A stretch of DNA of 46,071 nucleotides from Clostridia bacterium (GTDB taxonomy: Bacteria > Bacillota > Clostridia > Christensenellales > Aristaeellaceae). The position numbers were made by a program, and so were the translations under genes. Below the pieces are notes generated by a model, which did no database searches, was not told the DNA's origin, and saw only the letters and a list, made by a program, of their open reading frames with translations. The stretch lies in assembly GCA_017544935.1 (NCBI GenBank), contig JAFYDF010000001.1, positions 1 through 46,071 of the forward strand. The letters run 5' to 3'. Position 1 is the stretch's first letter; the number at the start of each line of letters is the position of its first letter. Positions 27,247 through 36,202 of the stretch are shown piece by piece.

Positions 27247-29031
27247 ATGTTTGATGTCGTTGTAATCGGCGCCGGCCATGCCGGATGCGAAGCAGCGCTT
27301 GCCTGTGCTCGCATGGGGCAAGAAACGCTGTTATTTACCCTTAATCTGGATGCAGTTGCACTGATGGCCTGCAATCCGGCCATTGGCGGCACTGGCAAGG
27401 GACATTTAGTCCGCGAAGTAGATGCGCTTGGCGGCGAAATGGGTTTGGCCATAGATGACACCACCCTACAGAGCCGTATGCTAAATGCGAGCAAAGGTCC
27501 TGCTGTGCATTCTCTGCGTGCGCAGGCCGACAAGCGACAGTACCAGCGCCGCATGAAGCGTGCTCTTTTCTCACAGGAGCACCTTACCGTTCGTCAGGGT
27601 GAAGTCACCCGCGTTCTGACCGAAAACGGCCATATCAGCGGAGTCGTTACAGCTACCGGCGACCATATTGCCTGCCGGGCTGTCATTGTCTGCACAGGCG
27701 TATATCTTCATGGACGAATTTATATTGGTGAAGCACAATGGGACGGCGGACCACAAGGTCTGCTCCCGGCAAACGGACTGACGCAGAGTCTGCTGGACCT
27801 GGGTTTTTCCGTACGCCGTTTCAAAACTGGAACGCCTGCCCGTATCGACGCTCGCAGTATTGATTTTTCACGACTTGAACCGCAGCATGGTGATGAGCCG
27901 CCTGTACCCTTCTCATTCATGACTGATCATGCAATCGAGAACCGCATGGACTGTTATCTGACCTATACCAATGAGCGCACTCATCAGATTATCCTGGATA
28001 ATCTCGACCGCGCACCTATGTTTAATGGTGCAATCACCAGTACCGGTCCACGCTACTGCCCCTCCATTGAAAGCAAGATTGTGCGTTTTGCTGACAAAGA
28101 CCGTCATCAGCTGTTTTTGGAACCCGAAGGTCTGAATGATGAAGAGTGGTATGTTCAGGGCATGTCATCCAGCCTGCCTGAAGATGTTCAGTGGGCTATG
28201 TACCGCACCGTACCCGGGCTCGAGCACTGTATATTGACACGTCTGGCATATGCTATCGAGTATGATTGTATTGACAGCCGCGCCCTTTCTCCTGCGCTTG
28301 CAACGTTGCACGTTCCCGGGCTGTTTCTTGCCGGACAGGTCAACGGCACTTCAGGCTATGAAGAAGCAGCAGCGCAGGGCATTCTGGCCGGTATCAATGC
28401 CGCGCTTTATGTTCAGGAAAAAGAGCCTTTCGTGCTGACCCGTTCGCAGGCCTACATCGGTGTAATGACAGATGATCTGACAACCAAGGGCACAGATGAG
28501 CCCTACCGCATGATGACCAGCCGCGCAGAGCACCGGCTCTATCTGCGGCAAGACAATGCCGATTTGCGTCTGACTGCATCCAGCCACGCATTGGGGCTGG
28601 CCAATGATGAGCGTATGCGTCGCGCGGAAAAGAAAGCCCAGGAAACTGAAGCTTTGCTGAGCTACCTTCGTGACTCGCATAAGGAATCTCTTCTGAGGCA
28701 GCCAGGACAGGATATTGACTCGCTGCTGCCAAATCCCAATGAGTATAGATCAGATTCACGAAGGCAAGCCGAGCTTCAGGTAAAGTATGCAGGTTACCTC
28801 CAAAAGGAAGAGTCCGCTGTTATCCGTGCTGCCGCGCTTGAGCAGCGTCTGCTGCCTGACGATACTCCATATGATGAAATCTCCGGGTTGCGTACCGAAG
28901 CACGGCAAAAGCTTGCCGCCCAACGCCCGCGTTCGCTTGGCCAGGCCGGGCGTATACCCGGTGTCTCACCCGCCGATGTAGCTGTGCTTACTGTATGGCT
29001 GAAAAAACACGAAACCGAAAAGAAACAATGA
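27247..29031 (+). CDS. mnmG: tRNA uridine-5-carboxymethylaminomethyl modification enzyme MnmG (GidA)
   Basis: 594 residues, slightly short for the family (~620-630). FAD-binding GAGHAGCEAALA (8-19), CNPAIGGTGKGHLVREVDALGGEMG, RFKTGTPARI, GPRYCPSIESKI, LEPEGLNDEEWYVQGMSSSLP, GTSGYEEAAAQG and the C-terminal helical region all match. With MnmE it installs carboxymethylaminomethyl groups at U34 of several tRNAs. It has no strong ribosome site of its own and starts 2 nt after the wall-hydrolase stop, so translation is likely coupled. mnmE, rsmG and parAB, its frequent neighbours, are not here. Confidence 0.96.
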   Translation: MFDVVVIGAGHAGCEAALACARMGQETLLFTLNLDAVALMACNPAIGGTGKGHLVREVDALGGEMGLAIDDTTLQSRMLNASKGPAVHSLRAQADKRQYQRRMKRALFSQEHLTVRQGEVTRVLTENGHISGVVTATGDHIACRAVIVCTGVYLHGRIYIGEAQWDGGPQGLLPANGLTQSLLDLGFSVRRFKTGTPARIDARSIDFSRLEPQHGDEPPVPFSFMTDHAIENRMDCYLTYTNERTHQIILDNLDRAPMFNGAITSTGPRYCPSIESKIVRFADKDRHQLFLEPEGLNDEEWYVQGMSSSLPEDVQWAMYRTVPGLEHCILTRLAYAIEYDCIDSRALSPALATLHVPGLFLAGQVNGTSGYEEAAAQGILAGINAALYVQEKEPFVLTRSQAYIGVMTDDLTTKGTDEPYRMMTSRAEHRLYLRQDNADLRLTASSHALGLANDERMRRAEKKAQETEALLSYLRDSHKESLLRQPGQDIDSLLPNPNEYRSDSRRQAELQVKYAGYLQKEESAVIRAAALEQRLLPDDTPYDEISGLRTEARQKLAAQRPRSLGQAGRIPGVSPADVAVLTVWLKKHETEKKQ

Positions 29032-29037
29032 TGTTAA

Positions 29038-29071
29038 AAGGGGCGAAGCATTGCTTCGTCCCTTCTTTTTT
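29038..29071 (+). terminator. Rho-independent terminator after mnmG
   Basis: A 12-bp stem with one G-U pair (29038-29049 with 29053-29064; AAGGGGCGAAGC / GCTTCGTCCCTT) is followed by CTTTTTT. It starts 7 nt after the stop. AAAA on the other side may let it serve the convergent operon too. Confidence 0.88.
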
Positions 29072-29094
29072 GTCTTTAGAAGGTTCGCCTGTAC

Positions 29095-30186
29095 TTATAC
29101 GCGAGCACCATCATATGGGAACTCTACTAATCTGCCGCCATAGGAAGCGAGAACTGCAGTTACTTCATCGCGCAATGCGCGTCCGTTGCCTGTACGCCAG
29201 TCATCACCATGCACCACATAATTGGGATGCAGCAGTTCCAGGTTCTCCTTATATGAAACTGTCTTCTGTTCCACAACTTTATATACGCCCCGCAGGTTTT
29301 CAAGTACGATACGTCGGTCAGCATACGAAACACGTGGTATGCGCCCACGGGCTGCCACGGCTTCATCAGACAGCACGCCAACAATAACTCTGCCCAGCCG
29401 CCGCGCACGGCGCAAAATCGCAATGTGCCCGCTGCGAATTACATCAGTGGAGAAGCACATATAAACCGTACGAGCATCTACCTGTGCCAGCATTGCTGAA
29501 ACGACAGCCAGGTCCTGCGCATCATCGATCTCGGCACACAGCATATCTCCCACATCTAATGCAGTTATATTCGCTGCCCCATTCAGTTCATTGAGTGCAT
29601 TCTCCGCATAAACGCGGTCATTGCCTGCTTCACAGAATTCGCTGATCTTATTCAGCCACAGACGCATACTATCGCGTTTCAGATGATACAATGCCTGTGC
29701 AGCCATTGCCTCATTGAAAAACTCTATGCCCACTTTCATGACTTTTCCATCACGTACCACAGCTTTAAAATCCTTCTGCGGCAGTGGCAGCGTGGAGGAA
29801 ACAGTCATGCAGGAAACAGGTGATGCCAATACACGGTCCAGCACTTCACTTTCGAAGACCAAATCACCATGCATCAGCAGGATATCATCATCCAAAAGCT
29901 CTTTAGCACAGTAAATACTGTAAATATAATTGGTCTCGCGGTAACGTGGATTATGTACAAAGGTGATATGCAGCGGCAATGCCAGGCTCTGGCAGTAATG
30001 CACCAGAACACTGTCAAAGAGACCGGTAGTAATCACCACTTCGGTCACACCGGTTTCTGCCAGCATGGATAACTGCCGCGACAAGATCGTCTCGCGTGGA
30101 GAAACCTCTGTCATACACTTGGGATGTTCACTGGTCAGTACACCCATCCGTGTACCCAACCCGGAGTTCAAAATCAGTGCTTTCAT
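29095..30186 (-). CDS. Nucleotidyltransferase fused to a phosphonate-type cytidylyltransferase domain
   Basis: 363 residues. Domain 1 (~1-232) is a GT-A type nucleotidyltransferase of the LicC/PntC kind: ILNSGLGTRMG (6-15), HPKCM, TNYIYSIY, MHGDLVFE and a late EIDD metal motif. Domain 2 (~240-360) matches the cytidylyltransferase module usually fused to PEP mutase: VYMCFSTDVIRSGH, GVLSDEAV, RRIVLENLRGV and YVVHGDDW (323-330). The normal HxGH is RSGH (251-254), so its first His is Arg. The protein ends at VEFPYDGARV, about where PEP mutase would begin. No other phosphonate gene is near. It overlaps the upstream gene by 4 bp. Product and substrate are unknown; the domain calls are from remembered motifs. 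Confidence 0.8.
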   Translation of the reverse strand: MKALILNSGLGTRMGVLTSEHPKCMTEVSPRETILSRQLSMLAETGVTEVVITTGLFDSVLVHYCQSLALPLHITFVHNPRYRETNYIYSIYCAKELLDDDILLMHGDLVFESEVLDRVLASPVSCMTVSSTLPLPQKDFKAVVRDGKVMKVGIEFFNEAMAAQALYHLKRDSMRLWLNKISEFCEAGNDRVYAENALNELNGAANITALDVGDMLCAEIDDAQDLAVVSAMLAQVDARTVYMCFSTDVIRSGHIAILRRARRLGRVIVGVLSDEAVAARGRIPRVSYADRRIVLENLRGVYKVVEQKTVSYKENLELLHPNYVVHGDDWRTGNGRALRDEVTAVLASYGGRLVEFPYDGARV

Positions 30187-31637
30187 CTGTTATCTTTCCC
30201 CATGTATTTTCGTTCAGCCATGGCCAGGCTATCAATCACTTCATCAGTCATCGCACCGCGTATGCCATATCGTTCACCAGCTAGGCATCCTGCCAGCCCA
30301 TGCCACAGGCAGGCCTGCTCCAACGCTTTTTCGATCTTCATCCCCTGCCCCAACAGGGAGACCAGGATACCCGCCAGCGCATCACCACTGCCACCTTTGG
30401 CAAGCGCAGGTGAGCCTACCGTATTCAGTCCCCATATTTTATCTGGTGAAGCCAGGACTGTAGTAGCTGACTTCAATGCTACGTAGCAGCCATAGCGCTG
30501 ACGTAATGCGTCTGCCGCTGCCAGAGGGTCTTCCACTACCTGTGTCAGAGGCCATCCCAGAAGCCGGGCCGCTTCGCCAGCATGAGGTGTGATCACCGCT
30601 TTTTTACCCAGAACCATAGGCGAAGCAGCCAGCAGGTTTAATGCGCCGGCATCCCAAACCTCGGGGATTCCTTCATCGTGCAGGCAAACCAGCTTCTGCA
30701 GGTTTTCTTCTGTTGCCGCCATACCGCACCCAAAAAGACGGGCATCACAGCGAACCTGTGGAGCATCTTCCGCCGCACGTGCCATAGCGCACGGCACTGC
30801 AGTCTGCACGACAGGCAGCACTGCTCTTGGTGTAATTACCGTTACCAGTCCACTGCCAGCACGCAAGGCAGCCCGGGCAGCCATTACTGCAGCACCCGCC
30901 ATGCCCTCACTGCCGCAGTACAGGGCTACACGTCCGCAGTCACCCTTGTGAGCATTACGGCTACGTCGTGGCAGACAGAGGTCCTGCGGCTGCGCATATT
31001 GCAGTCCTTGTGCGCCTGTCAAACCGATATCGGCTACTGTCAGATCGCCTACTATGTCTTTTTGCCGAGTCAGCAGCAACCCCTGCTTCGCCCACTGGAA
31101 TGTGACCGTATGTGTTGCCGGGATACAGACCCCGCGCACAGCACCAGTCAGAGCATCCATACCGCTTGGCACATCTATAGCCAGAATCACTTTTCTGCCC
31201 ACGGCACACGCTGTCATCAGTCTTCCCAACGAATCTTCTTCTGCAACCGCGCCGCCAAAGCCTGTTCCAAACAACGCATCCACCAGCACTTTACCTGCAG
31301 GCAGAACTGGTTCCATCCCTATCTGAACAGGGATTCCCAGTGCTTGCGCATACTCCAGATTGATCTGGGCATCAGGTGTGCGAGGCGGCAAAGGCATCAC
31401 AATGTGCGCATCACCGCCATCCAGTTTCCACATGCGCGCAATTGCCAGTCCGTCGCCGCCATTGTTGCCCGGGCCGCATAAAAACAGGACCGGTTCACCC
31501 GGTGTCAACAGATTTCGCAGCACATCATATGCTCGGCGAGCTGCCGTTTCCATCAGCAAAAGCGAAGAAACACCTGCATCAAAAGCTGCTTGTTCTTTTG
31601 CACGCATCTCCTGTGGCGTTATTGCAATTCTGCTCAT
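30183..31637 (-). CDS. nnr: Bifunctional NAD(P)HX epimerase / ADP-dependent dehydratase
   Basis: 484 residues. The YjeF_N epimerase domain (~1-210) has the phosphate-binding GPGNNGGDG (55-63) and ALFGTGFGG, with AIDVPSGMDALTG. The carbohydrate-kinase-like dehydratase (~215-480) has NAHKGDCG (228-235), ITPHAGEAARLLG, LKSATTVLASP and GGSGDALAG (415-423). Together they repair hydrated NADH/NADPH. It overlaps acpS and the downstream transferase gene by 4 bp each. AcpS next to this enzyme is a common arrangement in Firmicutes. Confidence 0.96.
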   Translation of the reverse strand: MSRIAITPQEMRAKEQAAFDAGVSSLLLMETAARRAYDVLRNLLTPGEPVLFLCGPGNNGGDGLAIARMWKLDGGDAHIVMPLPPRTPDAQINLEYAQALGIPVQIGMEPVLPAGKVLVDALFGTGFGGAVAEEDSLGRLMTACAVGRKVILAIDVPSGMDALTGAVRGVCIPATHTVTFQWAKQGLLLTRQKDIVGDLTVADIGLTGAQGLQYAQPQDLCLPRRSRNAHKGDCGRVALYCGSEGMAGAAVMAARAALRAGSGLVTVITPRAVLPVVQTAVPCAMARAAEDAPQVRCDARLFGCGMAATEENLQKLVCLHDEGIPEVWDAGALNLLAASPMVLGKKAVITPHAGEAARLLGWPLTQVVEDPLAAADALRQRYGCYVALKSATTVLASPDKIWGLNTVGSPALAKGGSGDALAGILVSLLGQGMKIEKALEQACLWHGLAGCLAGERYGIRGAMTDEVIDSLAMAERKYMGKDNR

Positions 31638-32008
31638 GTTTCTCCCTCCAGGATCGCCACAGCCATTGCTACTCCTCCATCATGACTGATTGACAGAAAT
31701 GCTGCGGAGGCGCCTTTTTTCTGCAAGGCTGCCCATACTTTTTCATTCAGGATATAGTAAGGCGCGCCTTTTTCATCATGTCCGATTTCCGCATCAATGA
31801 GAGAAAGCGGCCCTATTCCAATCCCCAGCGCTTTAACCAGTGCTTCCTTGGCAGCAAACAGCCCCGCCGCTGTTTCCGCGGCGCGGCTGCGTGCAGCAAT
31901 ATAAGCACGCTCTCCCTCGGTAAAATATCGCTCAAGAAAGCGTGTATTGTCCAAGATTCTTCCCATGCGCTCAATCGCGCATACATCACAGCCCAAACCG
32001 CGGATCAT
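31634..32008 (-). CDS. acpS: Holo-[acyl-carrier-protein] synthase
   Basis: 124 residues, the normal AcpS size. Metal/CoA motifs are GLGCDVCAIERM (D8) and FAAKEALVKAL (K54, E55), with SISHDGGVAMAVAI at the C-terminus. It transfers phosphopantetheine from CoA to acyl carrier protein for lipid synthesis. It overlaps both neighbours by 4 bp in the leftward operon. Confidence 0.97.
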   Translation of the reverse strand: MIRGLGCDVCAIERMGRILDNTRFLERYFTEGERAYIAARSRAAETAAGLFAAKEALVKALGIGIGPLSLIDAEIGHDEKGAPYYILNEKVWAALQKKGASAAFLSISHDGGVAMAVAILEGET

Positions 32009-32973
32009 GTATCCAATGAGAAGAGTACAGCATTGGCAATTGCCCTAGCCGTGACCTCAGCAGCGGCAGCACACAGCTTGATGAAGTTTACATCGCTGTT
32101 CACTTTGCCCGTCGCCATGCTGAACACTGTGTCACCATCCATCTGTGTATGCACAGGGCGAATTGCCCGCGCATAGCCGTCATGTGCAACATCCGCAAGA
32201 CGGGTACACTGTGAGCGGCTCAGCTTGCAGTCTACCGCGACCACCGCTAAAGTAGTATTGGTACCAGGTGCCGGAATGTACAGCTGCCGCTGTGCAGCTG
32301 CCTGTCCTACCAGCAAGCCCTCAGCAGGTACGCGTGTACCATCATCCATATGTGCACAGGCAATACACTCGCCTGTTACGGGATGATATACATCACCAAC
32401 CGCATTAACTGCTGCTACAGCGCCTACTGTGACGCCCTCAGGAAGTGTTATGCTTGCACTGCCCACACCGCCATACTGCGGCTGCGCGCCAACTACCAGC
32501 TTACCGACAGTAGCACCGGTGCCTGCGCCGACGCGTCCCTGCATCATTGTCTTTCCTGCGCTCATGCATGCCGAGTATCCCATTGTCGCATCAGGGCGTA
32601 CACTGCCATCTCCTACAGCAAGATCGTACAGCACGGCAGCAGGTACAATAGGCACCCGCTGTCCAGCCATTTCCATTCCGACGCCCATCTGTTCCAAGTA
32701 TTTCATAACACCGTCAGCAGCAGCCAATCCATATGCGCTTCCACCCGAGAGCACGACTGCATGTACCTGCTCCACCAGATTACCCGGTTTGAGAAGGTCT
32801 GTTTCACGCGTGCCCGGTGCCGCACCGCGCACCGAAACGCCACCGGTAGCTCCCTGTGCAGGTGCCAAGATTACAGTTACACCAGTCTGCGCTTCAGCAT
32901 TCTGCGCCTGACCGATACGAATACCGTGTACTTTTGTGATGTCTCCCGGAAAAGGACGATAAATATTCGGCAT
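32005..32973 (-). CDS. P1-family (S58, DmpA-like) peptidase
   Basis: 322 residues. The DmpA-type core has GVTVILAP, GAAPGTRETDLL, VVLSGGSAYGLAAADGVM, GTGATVGK and the cleavage/nucleophile region PGTNTTLAVVAVD, where a Thr is expected to become the N-terminal nucleophile after self-processing. It belongs to the group often annotated as P1 peptidase or L-aminopeptidase/D-esterase; its substrate is unknown. No signal peptide, so it is cytosolic. An AAAGGAGG site precedes ATG 32973. It overlaps acpS by 4 bp. Confidence 0.93.
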   Translation of the reverse strand: MPNIYRPFPGDITKVHGIRIGQAQNAEAQTGVTVILAPAQGATGGVSVRGAAPGTRETDLLKPGNLVEQVHAVVLSGGSAYGLAAADGVMKYLEQMGVGMEMAGQRVPIVPAAVLYDLAVGDGSVRPDATMGYSACMSAGKTMMQGRVGAGTGATVGKLVVGAQPQYGGVGSASITLPEGVTVGAVAAVNAVGDVYHPVTGECIACAHMDDGTRVPAEGLLVGQAAAQRQLYIPAPGTNTTLAVVAVDCKLSRSQCTRLADVAHDGYARAIRPVHTQMDGDTVFSMATGKVNSDVNFIKLCAAAAEVTARAIANAVLFSLDT

Positions 32974-32988
32974 AAGTACCTCCTTTTA

Positions 32989-33903
32989 CTATAGCTTGCT
33001 GTCTATCCAGGCAATCAGGTCTGCCGTAGCTTCATCGCGGTTAATCTCATTGAATGTTTCATGGCGGCCGTTTTTATACAGTTTTACTGTCACGTCCCTG
33101 ACTCCAGCATCGCGGAACTGCTGAGCCACTGTTTTCACGCCTTCAGCGTTCTGCCCGCCAACCGGATCTTTGTCGCCGGATACAAAGTATATCGGCAGCC
33201 AATTGGGTATAGCTGTCAGTCGTTCCGTTTTGCTTAGTGCCAGCAGGCCGTCAAACATATCATAGAAACCACGCGCAGTGAAAGTGAATCCGCACAACGG
33301 GTCAGCTACATATTTATCAACTTCTTTTTCGTCACGGCTCAGCCAGTCAAAGTCTGTACGTGCCGGCTGGAAGGCTTTATTGTAGCTGCCGAAGCCCATC
33401 TTATTAATCATTGCTGCAGGTTTCTGCCACCCTCCGAATGCGCCACTCTCGGCAGCCATCGAACGAGCTGCAGTACACAACGCAGCAGGATGCCAACCAG
33501 TGCCGCTCAATATACAGGCTGCCAGCTCCTTGCCATAGCGGAGCAGATACTCACGCACTACAAAACTCCCCATGCTGTGCCCCAGCAGCACAATCTTCAA
33601 ACCAGGAAACCGCGACCTTGCATATTCCGTTACACGGTGGGTATCCTCAATAAGATGATTCCAGCCATCCTTAGGCCCAAAATAACCCAGTTCCTCTTTA
33701 GGGGCCGTCGGTCCATGCCCAAGGTGATCGTGCCCAATTACGGCATACCCTGCTGCATTAAGAGCTACTGCCAAGCGGTCATAACGATCCATATGCTCAG
33801 CCATACCGTGAACCAGCTGAACAACCACACGGGGCGCATCGATTGCCCATACGCGTACGCACAGTGGTTTTCCGGTTACTGATGTAACAGTTGCTTTTTC
33901 CAT
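32989..33903 (-). CDS. Alpha/beta hydrolase, monoacylglycerol-lipase type
   Basis: 304 residues. The Hydrolase_4 pattern is clear: VVQLVHGMAEHMDRYDRLA, HDHLGHGPT, nucleophile elbow LLGHSMGSFVVREY, catalytic Asp in VSGDKDPVGG, and His in NGRHETFNE. It likely hydrolyses a glycerol or lysophospholipid ester in the cytosol. A strong CAGGAGGGG site precedes ATG 33903. It lies 12 nt after trpS. Confidence 0.93.
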   Translation of the reverse strand: MEKATVTSVTGKPLCVRVWAIDAPRVVVQLVHGMAEHMDRYDRLAVALNAAGYAVIGHDHLGHGPTAPKEELGYFGPKDGWNHLIEDTHRVTEYARSRFPGLKIVLLGHSMGSFVVREYLLRYGKELAACILSGTGWHPAALCTAARSMAAESGAFGGWQKPAAMINKMGFGSYNKAFQPARTDFDWLSRDEKEVDKYVADPLCGFTFTARGFYDMFDGLLALSKTERLTAIPNWLPIYFVSGDKDPVGGQNAEGVKTVAQQFRDAGVRDVTVKLYKNGRHETFNEINRDEATADLIAWIDSKL

Positions 33904-33915
33904 TTTCCCCTCCTG

Positions 33916-34926
33916 TTACAGCTGATAGAGGCCAACTTTTTTATAGACCTTACGCATCGTGCGAATTGCCAGAGCGCTTGCACGTTCGGAACCAGTCTTC
34001 AGCACACCGTTGATATATGCTTTGTCTGCCAAGATACGCTTCTGTTCCTCCTGAATAGGAGTCAGCACATTGATTACGGCTTCTGTGGCAGCTTCTTTCA
34101 ATGCTCCATAACCCTTACCCTGCAGCGCAGCACACACTTCATCGGTCGTCTGGCCGGTCATCGCAGCAGTGATAACAATCAGGTTAGTCACACCCGGTTT
34201 GTTCTCAGGATCCATCCGAATCTCACCGTCGCTGTCGGTCACTGCACGGCGCAGCTTACGGCGTACATCATCAGGAGTATCAGCCATGGAAATCAGGGAA
34301 TCGGGTTCACCAGACTTGCTCATTTTGCTCGTTGGATCATTGAGCGCCATAATACGCGCAGCAGGTGATTTGCTGATATACGGTTCCGGAATACGGAAGA
34401 CATCGCCGTATACACCGTTGAAACGTGTCGCGATATCCCGGCAGATTTCCAGGTGCTGCTTCTGATCAGCGCCTACCGGCACTACATCGGTCTGATACAG
34501 TAAGATATCTGCTGCCATCAGTACAGGATAGGTAAACAGACCTGCATTAATGTTATCGGCATGCTTTGCGCTCTTATCCTTGAACTGCGTCATACGTGAA
34601 AGTTCACCCATGTATGTGAAGCAATTAAGGACCCATGCCAGTTCCGCATGCATGGGCACATGGCTCTGGGCATAAATGATATTCTTTTCCGGATCCAAGC
34701 CGATGGCAATATACAGTGCGGCCACTTCAGCAGTACGGCGACGCAGTGCTGCAGGGTCCTGGCGCACGGTCAATGCATGCAGATCAGCCATGCAGAAAAG
34801 GCAGTCATAATCCTTTTCCAGCTTCACGAAATTACGCAGCGCACCGATATAATTGCCAATGGTCAATATACCGCTGGGCTGAACAGCAGAATAGAGAACA
34901 GGTTTACGGACGGGAGTTTCACTCAT
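33916..34926 (-). CDS. trpS: Tryptophanyl-tRNA synthetase
   Basis: 336 residues, typical for bacterial TrpS. Class I signatures: PSGILTIGNYIGAL (17-30, the HIGH equivalent) and KMSKS (201-205). Trp-binding region MADLHALT and the central GADQKQHLEICRDIA match. The ribosome site is weak (AAGAAGTG). No T-box leader is present in the 35 nt upstream. It is the second gene of a seven-gene leftward run. Confidence 0.97.
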   Translation of the reverse strand: MSETPVRKPVLYSAVQPSGILTIGNYIGALRNFVKLEKDYDCLFCMADLHALTVRQDPAALRRRTAEVAALYIAIGLDPEKNIIYAQSHVPMHAELAWVLNCFTYMGELSRMTQFKDKSAKHADNINAGLFTYPVLMAADILLYQTDVVPVGADQKQHLEICRDIATRFNGVYGDVFRIPEPYISKSPAARIMALNDPTSKMSKSGEPDSLISMADTPDDVRRKLRRAVTDSDGEIRMDPENKPGVTNLIVITAAMTGQTTDEVCAALQGKGYGALKEAATEAVINVLTPIQEEQKRILADKAYINGVLKTGSERASALAIRTMRKVYKKVGLYQL

Positions 34927-34961
34927 TGCAGGTCACTTCTTTCTGTTAAACTTCAAAAGGC

Positions 34962-35741
34962 TCAGCCGTTGGCTTCGCCGTCAATCACAAAGGAATTACG
35001 CAGAAATTCACCGTACAGCGTGAACTCCGCTTCGCGGTCTTCAGGATAGGTCAGCGTCAATGAATAGAACACGCCTTCACCTGCGATCACGATTAGGTAC
35101 ATACCGCTGTCCTGGGCAATCAGAGTACCAAGGTCTTCATCTATGGCAATCAGGATGTCTTCACTCTCACCGGCAAGGAATCCCGCATATTCAGCCAATG
35201 ATGCACCATCTGCTTCTTCACAGCGGTAGCGGATGCCGGAAACAAGCTGGCCAAGTTCATCAGAATATGACCAGTCATATGCACCGCTCGTATCAGCAGT
35301 ATAGATATCAGGAATACTCAGCATATACCCTGTGCCCTGTACAGGCACAGTGCGCTGCGAAAGATAATACTCACCCGTTTCACAGCTGACCAGTGTCCAA
35401 CCGTCAGCAGCTCGCTGCACGCATACAGTAGCATCACACAGCCAAGTCAGAGCATCGTCCGGTGCATAACGTGGCATCGTGTCTCCGCCATCTTCCAGAT
35501 ACACGTCACATTCCAGCACATAGCATCCGCCGTCTTCTACGCAAGCATAAACATATGCACCAACGTACGTATTTTCATCATATTCTACAGGCAACGATTC
35601 ACGTACCGCGCTGTCCAGCCATGCACGCATTGTAGCCAGTTCACTTTCACTGAGAACGCTCTCCTGCATGTCACGCACAGGTGCAGCCAGCGCACAGACC
35701 GGCAGCACCAGGCATAGCATAAAACAAATCAGCTTTTTCAT
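34962..35741 (-). CDS. Secreted protein of unknown function
   Basis: 259 residues from ATG 35741, chosen for the GGAGG six bases upstream; an in-frame start further up lacks a ribosome site. A signal peptide (KKLICFMLCLVLPVCALA, cleavage ~20) precedes an acidic, Tyr-rich beta-type domain with VEYDENTYVGAYVYACVEDG, VSCETGEYYLSQRTVPVQG and IAGEGVFYSLTLTYPED. No known family was recognised; the pattern suggests a compact extracellular beta domain. It is the first gene of the trpS-acpS operon. Confidence 0.8.
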   Translation of the reverse strand: MKKLICFMLCLVLPVCALAAPVRDMQESVLSESELATMRAWLDSAVRESLPVEYDENTYVGAYVYACVEDGGCYVLECDVYLEDGGDTMPRYAPDDALTWLCDATVCVQRAADGWTLVSCETGEYYLSQRTVPVQGTGYMLSIPDIYTADTSGAYDWSYSDELGQLVSGIRYRCEEADGASLAEYAGFLAGESEDILIAIDEDLGTLIAQDSGMYLIVIAGEGVFYSLTLTYPEDREAEFTLYGEFLRNSFVIDGEANG

Positions 35742-35782
35742 GGAATCCTCCGTCAATTCTTCAGCCAGTCAAAAGTGGCACA

Positions 35783-35808
35783 TTATTAGTAATCTGAATT
35801 GCTAATAA
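35783..35808. promoter_or_regulatory. Inverted repeat upstream of the secreted-protein/trpS operon
   Basis: AT-rich arms of about 10 bp (35783-35792 with 35799-35808, one mismatch; core ATTAGTAA ... TTGCTAAT) lie 42 nt upstream of the first start codon. It may be an operator overlapping the operon promoter, which is otherwise not clear. Confidence 0.3.
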
Positions 35809-35840
35809 AAACAGTATTTTTCGATACAGTGTGCCTCATG

Positions 35841-36137
35841 TTATTCCAGTAAAGCAATGTCTTTCGCTTCGTTTATGGACGAGACACCAGACCATGTCTG
35901 CCCATTCGGTCCGTACAACATGTTTCCAATCAGAGTATACGTCCCACGATTGGTATGAATCGTGTTGCCAATAATATTCGTAAACCCCTGGTCTCCTATA
36001 ACTGAACATCCATTATCTGTCATCATTGACCCGTCAGACCCAAACAGGCTTTCACCAACATGTTCAGCTATACCGTTTTCTGAAAAAACACTGCCACCGT
36101 TCCATGTGATCAGATCACCTTTTTTTGAGATCGCCAT
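35841..36137 (-). CDS. Small two-repeat protein of unknown function
   Basis: 98 residues with an internal duplication at a 43-residue spacing. GGSVFSENG (14-22) pairs with GNTIHTNRG (57-65), and GESLFGSDG (28-36) pairs with GNMLYGPNG (71-79). The Gly-x-x-[FY]-Gly-x-[DN]-Gly rhythm suggests short beta turns or a small beta-solenoid. No signal peptide or membrane helix. GGGAGA precedes the ATG. It lies 65 nt after the thioredoxin-reductase-like gene and may share its transcript. Not a family I can name. Confidence 0.65.
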   Translation of the reverse strand: MAISKKGDLITWNGGSVFSENGIAEHVGESLFGSDGSMMTDNGCSVIGDQGFTNIIGNTIHTNRGTYTLIGNMLYGPNGQTWSGVSSINEAKDIALLE

Positions 36138-36202
36138 ATAAATTTGATCTCCCTTCCTGCAAAGTGATCAGCTGTTCTGCCACACTGTAATCTGCCGTTA
36201 TT

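Noticed and set aside
34927..34961. T-box leader for trpS
   Set aside because: Only 35 nt separate the genes and no specifier or antiterminator pairing is visible.
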